A stretch of 64,000 nt of DNA from Bacillus sp. ISL-55 (GTDB lineage: Bacteria > Bacillota > Bacilli > Bacillales > Cytobacillaceae): contig NZ_JAGGQU010000024.1 of the NCBI RefSeq assembly GCF_018613155.1, positions 1 to 64,000 of the forward strand, written 5' to 3'. The notes beneath the pieces were generated by a model, which searched no databases, had not been told where the DNA came from, and was given only the letters and a program-made list of their open reading frames with translations. The position numbers and the translations under genes are program-made. Below are positions 23,215 to 31,810 of this stretch, piece by piece; the stretch's first letter is position 1; each line of letters opens with the position of its first letter.

Positions 23215-25959
23215 TTAGCCTCTGCCTGCCGCGGTCATCCATTCGTACTGGCGTAGTTTTACTTCATAAAGTGTTAATGGATCACGGTACAGTTCAGGAT
23301 TGATTCTCATTTTTTCAAGTTCGTTCTTTCCGTACTCGATTTCGGATTTTGCTTCTTCTACTGCTCCTTCAAGAACGTTGAATGGGTTTTTGAAGAACAG
23401 ATTCACATCACGTTCAATCGATTTTTCGAAAATCTCGAATTGCTGCAGAAACCTTTTCGCAATGGTTACGCCGATTTCATAATAATCCTCAGTCTCGAGA
23501 TAGGTCTTGTATCTGTTATAAAGCATCGCATTGTTTTGCGGCAGTACTCCGAGCAGCTTGCCAGCGCTTTTCAAGAAGAACTGCTGCGGCGTCGAGCGGT
23601 TCATGATGTTGACCTTTTCATAGTGGACCCCGTTCGTCATCCGGTCGGCATCGCGGCGCCAGTCATCTAATACTCTGAAATCACAGTCCAGGCTAATCCT
23701 TTCATCTCCATACATGGAGTTAAAACCCTCGGCCATTTCATTTAAATAGTTTTGGCTTTGGTCGAATTCGTCTTTCGAATGTTGAATCCAGCCTTTCAAA
23801 TCTTCATGGAATTTCGGCAGTACGCTTCCATCGAGATATTCCTGGATTCTCTTGTTCATATCTTCGTCCATTTCAGCATGGATTTTTCCGAAATCACTGT
23901 CCTCCGTCACCAATTCCGAACAACCACGCAATACTTCAGGAATTTTCTCAATGATTTCCGCACGGGTTTCATCTTTAATTTTTCGGTATGACTTCTGAAT
24001 AGAACTTGACTTCTCTTCTTCAATATCTCCCAGCTGGTTGATGGCACCGTTAAGCTTGCTCACCATATCTTCGTTCCAGCTGATTGATTCCATATGGTTA
24101 TTCTCGATTTCAATCCGTTTATCAAGCAAATACGTGATTGCCCGTCTGACGAAGAATTGCAGTTTTGCCGTACGCTCCTGCTCAAAGTCGACTGTGCTTC
24201 TGTTTGTTCGTATGAAATCAGAGAAATCCCTCAGCTGCTTGCCTTTATCGTAATTAGATGAGAAAGCAAACATTTTAGAATCAGGATAATACTGGCTGAT
24301 TTCAGCCCATGTTTGGTCAAAAACATCTACTGCCTCCTGCTGGCTGTATATCATATCTATTTTGTTCAGCAGGAAATGAACAGGCAGATTCGGGAAGTAC
24401 TCTGAAATTTTCGCGAGGATTTCCCTTTCTTTTTCCGTAAAAGGATCATTCGCATTGAGCACGAAAAGCAGACTATCAGCAAATCTCAAGTAATTGTACA
24501 ATGGATGCTTGTCATAGTTATTACTGTTGATCCCTGGAGTATCAATCAATGCCAATTCGTGTTCCCGCAGGAATGGGAACTCTGCCTTGAAATCAATGAT
24601 TGTCTCATTCTTGTGCGTCTGACGGCGAACTCCTGACGCTTCCTTGAAGTCCTCAATATCCGTGATTTGGCGGACGTCTGTATCCGTTATTTCCTGGATT
24701 TCCGGGTTCTCTTCATTCTTGAAACGGATGACAGCAGCAGTTGGTGCCGTGATCAGCTCTTCCCCAACAATGGTATTGACGAATGAGGACTTCCCATTGC
24801 CAGTTATACCGGCGATCAACAGATTATGAACATTGGATTCCTGCAGGTCCTGGACCATCCACTTGATCCTGTTGCCGACCTCTATCTCATGATTTTCCGC
24901 CCATTCAATGATCGTCTTGAATAGCTGCATGCTATCCTCATAGCCATTATGATACTCGCGTGAATTCAGCACAAGATTTTCGGCATCGTGAATCGCGGAC
25001 GAGGTGATGGTCCCTGGAAATACTTCATTCCACGCAATAATAGATGATGCTGATACAAGGCTGTTAACAGGGCTTGTGATTTTCAGCCAATTGGTAAGCA
25101 ATTCAGGAATCAACGGTGAAATTTCCTTAATCAAACGATCGCCGTTAATCAATTCGAAATATGTGTCCTGGTAGACCGCTGACAGATGGGTCCAGCCATC
25201 TTTTAGATTGCCGTCCATCCCGCTGAACAATTGGTTGAATTCCTTTAGCCATGTCATGTAAGAACTTTGTCCCTTATAGCTTTCCCACAGGGATACTGCC
25301 AACTGTTCAAACCGGCTTCTGTCCACCTGGAAAAGAACAGATAATGCTTCGTTAAAATAATCTGGTGCGAAACGTGCAGTATGTCCCTGTTCTACATATT
25401 GATTCAAAACGTCGAACCACTTAGGCGAACCTGTGCGCACACCTTCATTGACTGCCAGCTCGACTGCATTGTCCCAGTCATGATGCTCTTCAAAGAAAGC
25501 ACGGGCAATCTCCGTTACGCCAGGATAATCCGGATCAAGCGCCACTGATTTCTTGATGACCGCAATCGCTTTTTCAAGCTTTACCTGCTCTATGTAGAGA
25601 GATAAAAGCTGTAGGCCACTTTCGATTTTAAGAACATTGCTCTCTGTTTCAATCGACAGGTACAGCTCCTCCGCGGAAGTAAGCAAACCAAGCTCAAGAA
25701 ATGCATCACCCATGTTCTTTTTCGCCCAGGGCTCGAATTCATTCGTAATGTTCTCCCACTTAAAAATCGCTGCTTCAAAATCTTTATTGTGAAAATATAC
25801 CTCTCCCTGAGCAAAACGGATATACGACAGATCCGGCATATCATTCTTCTGCTCTTCAAGGTAAAGCTCCCCGAGAACACGAACAGGATGTGTCCTGTTT
25901 CCTGATTCCATATAAGTTTCAAAATACGACTTTTTGATTAATTGCTCTTCAAATGTCAT
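23215..25959 (-). CDS. TPR / dynamin-like GTPase fusion protein
   Basis: 914 aa, soluble-looking. Residues about 1-200 are tetratricopeptide-like helical repeats (YIRFAQGEVYFHNKDFEAAIFKWENI, KNMGDAFLELGLLTSAEELYL, KAIAVIKKSVALDPDYPG). A dynamin-family GTPase follows: P-loop GITGNGKSS (about 382-390), G3 DTPG (about 472), G4 NKID (about 532). The C-terminal 350 residues are long amphipathic helices rich in Glu and Lys, like the stalk of bacterial dynamin-like proteins, with a hydrophobic patch near AGKLLGVLPQNNAML. ATG start after GGAGGAAAGTC. Bacterial dynamins remodel membranes, and some take part in antiphage or toxin functions. The role here is unknown and no partner gene is adjacent. Confidence 0.8.
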   Translation of the reverse strand: MTFEEQLIKKSYFETYMESGNRTHPVRVLGELYLEEQKNDMPDLSYIRFAQGEVYFHNKDFEAAIFKWENITNEFEPWAKKNMGDAFLELGLLTSAEELYLSIETESNVLKIESGLQLLSLYIEQVKLEKAIAVIKKSVALDPDYPGVTEIARAFFEEHHDWDNAVELAVNEGVRTGSPKWFDVLNQYVEQGHTARFAPDYFNEALSVLFQVDRSRFEQLAVSLWESYKGQSSYMTWLKEFNQLFSGMDGNLKDGWTHLSAVYQDTYFELINGDRLIKEISPLIPELLTNWLKITSPVNSLVSASSIIAWNEVFPGTITSSAIHDAENLVLNSREYHNGYEDSMQLFKTIIEWAENHEIEVGNRIKWMVQDLQESNVHNLLIAGITGNGKSSFVNTIVGEELITAPTAAVIRFKNEENPEIQEITDTDVRQITDIEDFKEASGVRRQTHKNETIIDFKAEFPFLREHELALIDTPGINSNNYDKHPLYNYLRFADSLLFVLNANDPFTEKEREILAKISEYFPNLPVHFLLNKIDMIYSQQEAVDVFDQTWAEISQYYPDSKMFAFSSNYDKGKQLRDFSDFIRTNRSTVDFEQERTAKLQFFVRRAITYLLDKRIEIENNHMESISWNEDMVSKLNGAINQLGDIEEEKSSSIQKSYRKIKDETRAEIIEKIPEVLRGCSELVTEDSDFGKIHAEMDEDMNKRIQEYLDGSVLPKFHEDLKGWIQHSKDEFDQSQNYLNEMAEGFNSMYGDERISLDCDFRVLDDWRRDADRMTNGVHYEKVNIMNRSTPQQFFLKSAGKLLGVLPQNNAMLYNRYKTYLETEDYYEIGVTIAKRFLQQFEIFEKSIERDVNLFFKNPFNVLEGAVEEAKSEIEYGKNELEKMRINPELYRDPLTLYEVKLRQYEWMTAAGRG

Positions 25960-26256
25960 GACTTTCCTCCGACTTCTTTATAATATCAATCCAAAAAAAG
26001 AGCCTTCGGACTCCTTCAGGCATAAAAAATTGTTTTAACTGACTCTACTTTTTCCCTTTGCCGGCTTGCCATCAAACCTTATCATTGTATTCTATCAAAC
26101 TATTTTTCATTCAATATTTCAGCCAGCTTTCAGTTTTGCAACAAGCACTGCAAAATTTGTAATCTTTTTAATAAATGACCCAGTTATTTGCCAGTTGCTG
26201 TCGAATGATGCCGCTACCTATATCTTTCGAACTATATCCGGATTTTATGGGGACTT

Positions 26257-26299
26257 AATGAAGTTTGTCACACCGCAGATAGGGCAAAATCATTATAAT
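26257..26299 (+). promoter_or_regulatory. Fnr-like promoter of the unknown gene at 26335
   Basis: AATGAAGTTTGTCACA (26257-26272) matches TGTGA-N6-TCACA in one full half-site and 3 of 5 bases in the other. A perfect TATAAT lies at 26294-26299, with centres 32 bp apart, identical to the spacing at nirB and at 33121. The rest of the 25960-26334 gap shows only an AT-rich sequence and one weak hairpin near 26000. Confidence 0.55.
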
Positions 26300-26334
26300 G
26301 AAGGTAACAAGTCGACCGAATAAAGGAGATTATT

Positions 26335-26844
26335 ATGCTTATTTTGAAACTTATGGGTACTCCTCTAGAACATATTAAATCACAACATATCAAAAACAAG
26401 TCTGTCATGAGGAACAACAAAACGCTTGCTACAATCAAGGAAAGTGGAAACGAAGTTGAATTCCAGATCGATCCATACCTTGACCTTGATGAATTTCAAT
26501 TTTTACGGGATATAATCATGGAGCTCAGCTATGGAAACGAAGACGCCATCGATGAAAGAGACTGCCAGCTAGGTTATTTGGAGAATGGTGAGAAAGCTTT
26601 TTTGATTAAGAACTGGGAAGAGTGGAAGGTATTCTTGATGAAAGCCAAGTTAAGGACACTTGAAGGCCAGAACGTTCAGGCCTTGAATCCAGAAGGCGAA
26701 GAACTCGGATCAGGCCTGCTGGCTGAGTATGAAATTGCTGAAAGCCCGTTCCGGATCACAAGCTGCACATTGATCACCCTTTTCGGTGAAAGGAAGTTTG
26801 AAGGGGAAAATATTAGGATTGTCCCGACTAACCAGTTTAGCTAA
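26335..26844 (+). CDS. Uncharacterised acidic protein, probably anaerobically induced
   Basis: 169 aa, no signal or membrane segment, acidic (several DLDEFQF, GNEDAIDERD stretches). I do not recognise a domain. Visible features are an N-terminal strand with a basic patch (HIKSQHIKNKS), a central helix around DEFQFLRDIIMELS, WEEWKVFLMKAKLR, and a beta-rich C-terminal third ending VPTNQFS. ATG after AAAGGAGATTATT. Monocistronic with its own terminator, next to the molybdoenzyme cluster but on the opposite strand. The Fnr-like promoter suggests a role in low-oxygen growth (inference). Confidence 0.65.
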   Translation: MLILKLMGTPLEHIKSQHIKNKSVMRNNKTLATIKESGNEVEFQIDPYLDLDEFQFLRDIIMELSYGNEDAIDERDCQLGYLENGEKAFLIKNWEEWKVFLMKAKLRTLEGQNVQALNPEGEELGSGLLAEYEIAESPFRITSCTLITLFGERKFEGENIRIVPTNQFS

Positions 26845-26862
26845 AAATAACTCACACCTAAA

Positions 26863-26894
26863 GAAAAGCAGCGGACCAATTCCGCTGCTTTTTC
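26863..26894. terminator. Bidirectional terminator
   Basis: AAAAGCAGCGG-accaatt-CCGCTGCTTTT, between the convergent genes at 26335 and 26896. Confidence 0.9.
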
Positions 26895-26895
26895 A

Positions 26896-27114
26896 TTATT
26901 CTTTATTCAACTCATCAATGAGCTGTTTCGTCCGTTTTGCATTACCTTCAGCGAAGTTTTCAAGGCGTTCCTTTAGTTCAGGATCGTCGTGGACTCTTTC
27001 AGCTGTTATTAAGTAAGTACGCATCAAATCTTCTTCAATCTCAACGGAATTTTCAAGTACTTCCTCGATTGATTTTTTTTTGCTGTCGTCATGAAAAAAA
27101 GAATGGGAAACCAC
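26896..27114 (-). CDS. Small acidic helical protein downstream of the Rieske gene
   Basis: 72 aa. Almost entirely charged helix (KKSIEEVLENSVEIEEDLMRTYLITAERV...LKERLENFAEGNAKRTKQLIDELNKE), resembling one helical pair of a ferritin-like or rubrerythrin-type bundle, but no metal-ligand pattern is complete. I favour the GTG at 27112-27114, 7 bases after GGGAGG; an ATG at 27120 is only one base from the same site. Likely the last gene of the molybdoenzyme cluster. Function unknown. Confidence 0.5.
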   Translation of the reverse strand: MVSHSFFHDDSKKKSIEEVLENSVEIEEDLMRTYLITAERVHDDPELKERLENFAEGNAKRTKQLIDELNKE

Positions 27115-27202
27115 GTTCATACCTCCCTTTTTCAGCCTCTTTCTTAATGTTTGGTCAAACTTCCATTAAGAAAGGAGCTCTTCTTTTATCATCGCCACCA
27201 GC

Positions 27203-27400
27203 TTACTTTTTATACTCTGCCTTTCTCCAAATGAAGAAGGCCGTTGTTGCCAACAGAGTCGAAATCAACGCGACAATCACCGCACCATATACACGCTCAT
27301 CTTCTTGGCCATAATAGCCTTCGATGGCATTGGATAGCGAGAACACGTTAATGGCAAGGAACAGGAAAATCGAGAAAAAAGCAATTCGTTTTTTATCCAT
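27203..27400 (-). CDS. Small two-segment membrane protein
   Basis: 65 aa with two membrane segments (IAFFSIFLFLAINVFSLSNA and AVIVALISTLLATTAFFIW) separated by an acidic loop (EGYYGQEDERVYG) and a basic tail. Overlaps the Rieske stop by 8 bases, so it is translationally coupled and probably part of the same membrane complex. No known family recognised. Confidence 0.6.
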   Translation of the reverse strand: MDKKRIAFFSIFLFLAINVFSLSNAIEGYYGQEDERVYGAVIVALISTLLATTAFFIWRKAEYKK

Positions 27401-27920
27401 GCCTTACTTCCCTCCCTACTGCAAACACCTTGCCATCCTTGATTTCAAGCAGGATCTTCGGAAGTTCGCGCTGCGGCGGCCCTGCCATTGGCTGGCCGCT
27501 GTCTACATTGAAATAACCTTTGTGACAAGGGCACAGCAAGACATTTTCCTTATGCTCATAAAAGACTGGGCATTGAAGGTGAGTACATTTATTATTGTAC
27601 GCGACAAACTTGTCCTCCGGTGTCCTCACCAAAATGGCCGGTTCATTCTTCGTCGGATAGTTGAAGTTCCTGGATTCCCCAATCGCCAGGTCTTCGATAT
27701 CGGTGACTTCCACCCGCTTCACTTCACCGTTTTCATCGCGCAGGAATGTGAAGATCCCGAATGGAGTCGTTGCCAATCCGATGGCAACTGTTGCCCCGAA
27801 CGAAGCTTTCAAAAACGCTCTTCTATTCAAATGGACATCGTCTTTCCTGTTCAGATTATCGATCAGCTTGATCATATCTTTATCATCTTCATGATGGGTC
27901 TGTTTTTTATCATCACTCAT
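27393..27920 (-). CDS. Tat-exported Rieske [2Fe-2S] protein
   Basis: 175 aa. A twin-arginine motif NRRAFLKASFG (about residues 32-42) and the hydrophobic stretch ATVAIGLATTPFGIFTF would place the C-terminal domain outside the membrane, probably anchored by that segment, as in QcrA. The Rieske ligands are intact: CTHLQC (about residues 111-116) and CPCHKG (about 129-134), with the disulphide Cys of each box present. The start is the ATG at 27918-27920 with AGGAGGATTTGGCT upstream; a TTG two codons earlier is too close to the site. No qcrB/qcrC is adjacent, so it is not part of an ordinary cytochrome bc complex. Confidence 0.85.
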   Translation of the reverse strand: MSDDKKQTHHEDDKDMIKLIDNLNRKDDVHLNRRAFLKASFGATVAIGLATTPFGIFTFLRDENGEVKRVEVTDIEDLAIGESRNFNYPTKNEPAILVRTPEDKFVAYNNKCTHLQCPVFYEHKENVLLCPCHKGYFNVDSGQPMAGPPQRELPKILLEIKDGKVFAVGREVRHG

Positions 27921-27938
27921 AGCCAAATCCTCCTGTTC

Positions 27939-28679
27939 CTAGAGCTGAAACTTAGCATCGATTTTTTCTGCCAGGTTTAGATATTCCTTGAATAGCGGTG
28001 TGTTTTCCTCTGCAATCGCAGGTGTCTCACTATTCTCATCCGCTTCCTGAATTGGCAGCTGTCCCAGCAAATCTGTACCCAGCTGTGCTGCAAGCTCCTC
28101 GCCGCCGCCTTTGCCAAAAATGAAATATTTCTGGTCACTGTCTTCAGGCTTGAAATAAGACATATTTTCGACTACACCGATGACTTCATGCTTGCTCTTG
28201 ATCGCCATTGATCCTGCACGCTCTGCCACGAAGGAAGCAGCTTTATGCGGTGTTGTTATGACGATTTCCTTGCTCTGTGGAATCATCAGGTGCATATCAA
28301 GCGCAACATCTCCCGTACCAGGAGGCATATCTAGAATGAAATAATCCATCTCTCCCCACAGGACGTCTTCTGTAAAATGCTGAATCATTTTTCCGAGCAT
28401 CGGGCCGCGCCACACAATCGGTTCATTATCCTTCACAAGGAAGCCCATTGACATCACCTTGATGCCATGTGCCTCAACCGGAATGATTTTTCCATTGAAC
28501 GTCTTAGGTTTTGCATCTATATTAAGTATTTTCGGTACACTGAATCCGTATATATCAAGGTCGATGATCGCAACGGACTTGCCAAGCTTTTGCAGCGCGA
28601 GCGCAAGATTCACTGATAAAGAAGACTTTCCAACTCCACCTTTTCCGCTTGTCACCGCCAGCACATTTCCTTTTAACAT
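27939..28679 (-). CDS. Mrp/NBP35-type P-loop ATPase
   Basis: 246 aa. Deviant Walker [20 protein letters not shown] (about residues 11-29), [15 protein letters not shown], and [10 protein letters not shown] are diagnostic for Mrp/ApbC iron-sulfur carrier ATPases. Two departures: the N-terminal DUF59 (MIP18) domain is absent, and the C-terminal CxxC that bridges the cluster in most members is replaced ([18 protein letters not shown]). The start is the ATG at 28677-28679 with AGAGGTG six bases upstream. It is upstream of the Rieske gene, so a role in cofactor assembly of this complex is plausible. Confidence 0.82.
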   Translation of the reverse strand: MLKGNVLAVTSGKGGVGKSSLSVNLALALQKLGKSVAIIDLDIYGFSVPKILNIDAKPKTFNGKIIPVEAHGIKVMSMGFLVKDNEPIVWRGPMLGKMIQHFTEDVLWGEMDYFILDMPPGTGDVALDMHLMIPQSKEIVITTPHKAASFVAERAGSMAIKSKHEVIGVVENMSYFKPEDSDQKYFIFGKGGGEELAAQLGTDLLGQLPIQEADENSETPAIAEENTPLFKEYLNLAEKIDAKFQL

Positions 28680-28745
28680 GTTAAGCACCTCTTTTTTAGG
28701 ATGGGGTATTTATTCCCTACCTTATATCAAATTAGTTGAAACCCA

Positions 28746-28886
28746 ACTGGAAAAAATCGTTGAAAATTTCCAAGTCGCCAATATAATTTTATTTTCGCCA
28801 ATAAGTTGGTGGTTTTCGCCAATAAAATCCGATTTTCGCCAATAAACTTGTGAAAACCGCCAATAAACTCAGATTTTCGCCAATAT
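28746..28886 (+). repeat. TGGAAA hairpin plus 20/21-bp phased CGCCAATA array
   Basis: ACTGGAAAAAATC...GAAAATTTCCA, then CGCCAATA at 28776, 28796, 28817, 28837, 28858 and 28878: steps of 20, 21, 20, 21, 20. Lies in the 435-bp gap between the ferredoxin and Mrp genes of the molybdoenzyme cluster. Confidence 0.82.
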
Positions 28887-28979
28887 CGTAATAATCGATC
28901 TAAAAACAGAGCCGGCCCTAATGAACTTAGCGCTCTTTTCCGGCCGGCTCCATTTAATTATCCTGTGAAAACTTATACT

Positions 28980-29106
28980 TACTTCGAGAATTGTCCAGCT
29001 TCAGCGCCTAGCCCCTCGAGACGCTTCGGTCCGCCCAATGAAGTCAAAGAACGACTTCACCGGTCGGCCCTCCAGCGCTTGTCGGGGCTGACCAAGGCGC
29101 TTCCGC
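28980..29106. repeat. Long copy of the GC-rich dispersed repeat
   Basis: Begins ACTTCGAGAATTGTCCAGC, has TAGCCCCTCGAG and an internal hairpin GAAGTC-aaagaac-GACTTC, and ends CTCCAGCGCTTGTCGGGG then CAAGGCGCTT. Shorter derivatives lie at 3709-3757 and 49112-49178. Markedly GC-rich against its flanks, non-coding, and directly after the ferredoxin gene stop. Confidence 0.8.
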
Positions 29107-29114
29107 ATTTCTAA

Positions 29115-29666
29115 TTATGATTGTGAATCAGTATAAACTCCGAAGAATTCAGGTACGTAATCCCATTTGTTGCCCTCTTGCGGCTTTTTGCCTTCAACCA
29201 GGTTCATCTGGGTACGTTTTCTGCGCAATTGCTGCATTTCATCGAAGTCGATGAAGCGGATTGCATCACTCGGACAAACAGATGCACACATTGGCGCGAT
29301 ATCATGACGGGTTCTGTCATAGCACATATCACATTTGTACATTTTGTTCGTCTCGAAGTCGAATTTAGGAATACCGAATGGGCATCCGAATGTACAGTTG
29401 CGGCATCCGATGCATTTTTCTTCCATCGCAGACAGCACGACGCCTTCATCCGTGATCTGGATGGCGTTGGCAGGGCAGACACGCGCACATGCCGGGTCTT
29501 TACATTGCATGCACAGCATCGGGAAGGTCTGGCGAGATTCAGTGAAGTCAACGTATTCTACATAGTTCCGTTCCTTGGCATCATGGTCCCCACACTCACG
29601 GCAGGCTGCCTGGCAGGCACGGCATCCTATACAGCGCTCAAATTCTAGATACATTATTTTATTCAT
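29115..29666 (-). CDS. Four-cluster [4Fe-4S] ferredoxin subunit of the molybdoenzyme
   Basis: 183 aa, HycB/DmsB-like. Four Cys groups are complete: CIGCRACQAACREC, CMQCKDPACARVCP, CIGCRNCTFGCPFGIP, and CDMCYDRTR...CASVCP, enough for four [4Fe-4S] clusters forming an electron wire. No signal peptide. ATG start, 14 bases downstream of the catalytic gene, clearly one operon. It would pass electrons between the cytochrome b-like subunit (31791) and the molybdopterin subunit. Confidence 0.9.
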   Translation of the reverse strand: MNKIMYLEFERCIGCRACQAACRECGDHDAKERNYVEYVDFTESRQTFPMLCMQCKDPACARVCPANAIQITDEGVVLSAMEEKCIGCRNCTFGCPFGIPKFDFETNKMYKCDMCYDRTRHDIAPMCASVCPSDAIRFIDFDEMQQLRRKRTQMNLVEGKKPQEGNKWDYVPEFFGVYTDSQS

Positions 29667-29680
29667 AGTGGCCGTTCCTC

Positions 29681-31810
29681 CTATTTAGTCAGTTTTTCAA
29701 GCTTTACAGCACAGACTTTAAATTCAGGCATCCTTGAGAATGGATCCAGTGCCGGGCTGGTCAATTGGTTGACTGCCAGCTTCTTGCCCCAGTGATAAGG
29801 GACGAACATTGTGTCTTTGCGGATTGCTTTTGTTATTTTAACCGGTGTGATCATCTCACCACGCGGTGTGGAAAGCTTCACTCTTTCACCGTTTTCAATT
29901 TGATACTTGCTTGCCAGTTCTGGGTGCATTTCTACGAATGGCTCAGGGCATTGCTCCATCAGGAAGTCAACGCGTCGTGTCTGGTTACCTGATAAGTAAT
30001 GGAAGACAACGCGGCCTGTTGTCAGCCATAAAGGATACTCGTTTGATTGAACCTCTGTAGGTCCCCTGAAATCGCAAACTGCAAGATTTGCTCTTCCATC
30101 TTCCGTAGCAAAACGCTCCTGGAAAATGGATGGAGTTCCCTTGGAGTCTTCTGTCGGTGCCGGCCAGAAAACGCCGTCCTGCTCGTCGATTTTTTCATAA
30201 GTTACACCGTAGTAATCAGCCTTGCCGCCTTTTGAAGCGTGGCGAAGCTCGTCAAAAATCTCTCTTGGTTCGTTGTAATCGAAGTACTTGCCTTTACCTA
30301 GACGTTCAGCGATCATGCTCATGATTTCCCAGTCCGGCTTCGATTCTCCAATTGGATCAACCACTTTACGGATACGGATGACACGGCCTTCGATGTTTGT
30401 AGTCGTTCCTTCGTCCTCCGCCCAAGTCGTTGCTGGAAGAACTACATCTGCAAGCTCAGCTGTTTCTGACATGAAGAAGTCGTTTACGACAAGGAAATCA
30501 AGCTTCTCTAGTGAATCCTGGACATAGTTGATGTTTGGTGATGAAACAACCGGATTCGAACAGATGACATGCAATGCGCGGATTGTTTTGTTCTGCATCA
30601 GGTGGAACATTTCGTATGCGGAAACGCCTTCCTTCGGCATTTCTTCTGGTTTGATGCCCCAAACTCCTGCCACATGCTCAACATCCTTAGGGTTGGCGAT
30701 TTTACGGTATCCAGGAAGCGCGTCTGCTTTCTGTCCGTGCTCACGTCCGCCCTGTCCGTTGCCCTGTCCTGTAAAAGTTGCTACGCCTGATGCGAATTTG
30801 CCGATTTGACCTCTCAACAATGCCATTGATGTATAAAGACTTACATTATCAACGCCTGAAGTCTGTTGTTCCGCACCGCGTGCGAACATGACGACAGAGC
30901 GTGGTGATTTACCGAAAATGTGCGCTGCCTTGATGATTTTCTCAGCTGCGACACCTGTAAGCTTTGATGTATATTCTGGCGTGAATTTCGCCGTCATTTC
31001 TTTTAATTCTTCAAAATTGTTGCAGCGTTCCTGGACATATTCATTATCCACGTAATCATGCTTGATTAGGAGGTGCATGATTCCGTTCGCCAAAGCTGAA
31101 TCTGTTCCTGGAAGCAAGTCTAGGTGTACGTCAGCTACACGTGCTGTTGCAGTTTCACGCGGATCAGCTACGATTAGCTTCGCGCCTTTGTCCTTCGCCT
31201 TCCAGAACCACTGAATGCTTGTGGGATGGCATTCCGCTGTGTTGGAACCTGCCATGAAGAAAGTATCCGTGTGCTCAAGCTCAGTCCAAGGAAGCGTCGA
31301 ACCACGGTCCATGCCGAGTGTTTTGTTGAAACCTCCGGCAGCAGAGCTCATGCAGTAACGGCCGTTATAGTCAATGTAACGAGTTCCAAGGCCGACACGA
31401 GCGTACTTACCAACAAGGTAGCACTTCTCATTTGTCATCGACACGCCGCCGTAAACTCCCACCGCATCTTTTCCGTAGTTTTCCTGGATTCCTTTGTATT
31501 TGCTCTCGATCAAATCAAGTGCTTCGTCCCACGTTGCTTCTACGAACTTGCCGTTCTTTTTGATCAGAGGAGTTTTGATTCGGTCTGGGTGATCGATCGT
31601 CTGGTAAGCAGTAACCCCTTTAGGACACATCTTCCCTTTTGTTAAAACCCAGTCATAACGCGGTTCTACACCGACAACCTTGTTATTCTTTTCATCAACG
31701 CGGATGTGCATGCCGCACTGCATGCCGCAGTAGCAGCAGTGAGTTGTGACTAGTTTTTCACCTTTGCGGATCTGGTTCTTTACGCCTTCTTTAACGAGAA
31801 ACTGGCTCAT
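29681..31810 (-). CDS. Nas/Nap-clade molybdopterin oxidoreductase (putative nitrate reductase catalytic subunit)
   Basis: 709 aa. The N-terminal [4Fe-4S] motif CCYCGMQC...KGKMCPKG is followed by the bis-MGD domains. NGRYCMSSAAGGF contains the likely Mo-ligating Cys. GSNTAECHP and KGAKLIVADPRETATARVADVHLDLLPGTDSALANGI resemble assimilatory/periplasmic nitrate reductases; formate dehydrogenase is the main alternative. It has no Tat signal, so it should be cytoplasmic. The start is the ATG at 31808-31810 (AAAGGAGGAAAAAATCG). It overlaps the upstream cytochrome b-like gene by 20 bases. No NarJ/TorD-type chaperone gene is nearby. A nitrate-to-nitrite activity would fit NirBD in the same window, but this is inference. 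Confidence 0.8.
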   Translation of the reverse strand: MSQFLVKEGVKNQIRKGEKLVTTHCCYCGMQCGMHIRVDEKNNKVVGVEPRYDWVLTKGKMCPKGVTAYQTIDHPDRIKTPLIKKNGKFVEATWDEALDLIESKYKGIQENYGKDAVGVYGGVSMTNEKCYLVGKYARVGLGTRYIDYNGRYCMSSAAGGFNKTLGMDRGSTLPWTELEHTDTFFMAGSNTAECHPTSIQWFWKAKDKGAKLIVADPRETATARVADVHLDLLPGTDSALANGIMHLLIKHDYVDNEYVQERCNNFEELKEMTAKFTPEYTSKLTGVAAEKIIKAAHIFGKSPRSVVMFARGAEQQTSGVDNVSLYTSMALLRGQIGKFASGVATFTGQGNGQGGREHGQKADALPGYRKIANPKDVEHVAGVWGIKPEEMPKEGVSAYEMFHLMQNKTIRALHVICSNPVVSSPNINYVQDSLEKLDFLVVNDFFMSETAELADVVLPATTWAEDEGTTTNIEGRVIRIRKVVDPIGESKPDWEIMSMIAERLGKGKYFDYNEPREIFDELRHASKGGKADYYGVTYEKIDEQDGVFWPAPTEDSKGTPSIFQERFATEDGRANLAVCDFRGPTEVQSNEYPLWLTTGRVVFHYLSGNQTRRVDFLMEQCPEPFVEMHPELASKYQIENGERVKLSTPRGEMITPVKITKAIRKDTMFVPYHWGKKLAVNQLTSPALDPFSRMPEFKVCAVKLEKLTK

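Noticed and set aside
25985-26030. Terminator or small RNA upstream of the dynamin-like gene
   Set aside because: The potential stem GCCT/AGGC is only 4 bp with mismatches. The T-run alone is not enough.
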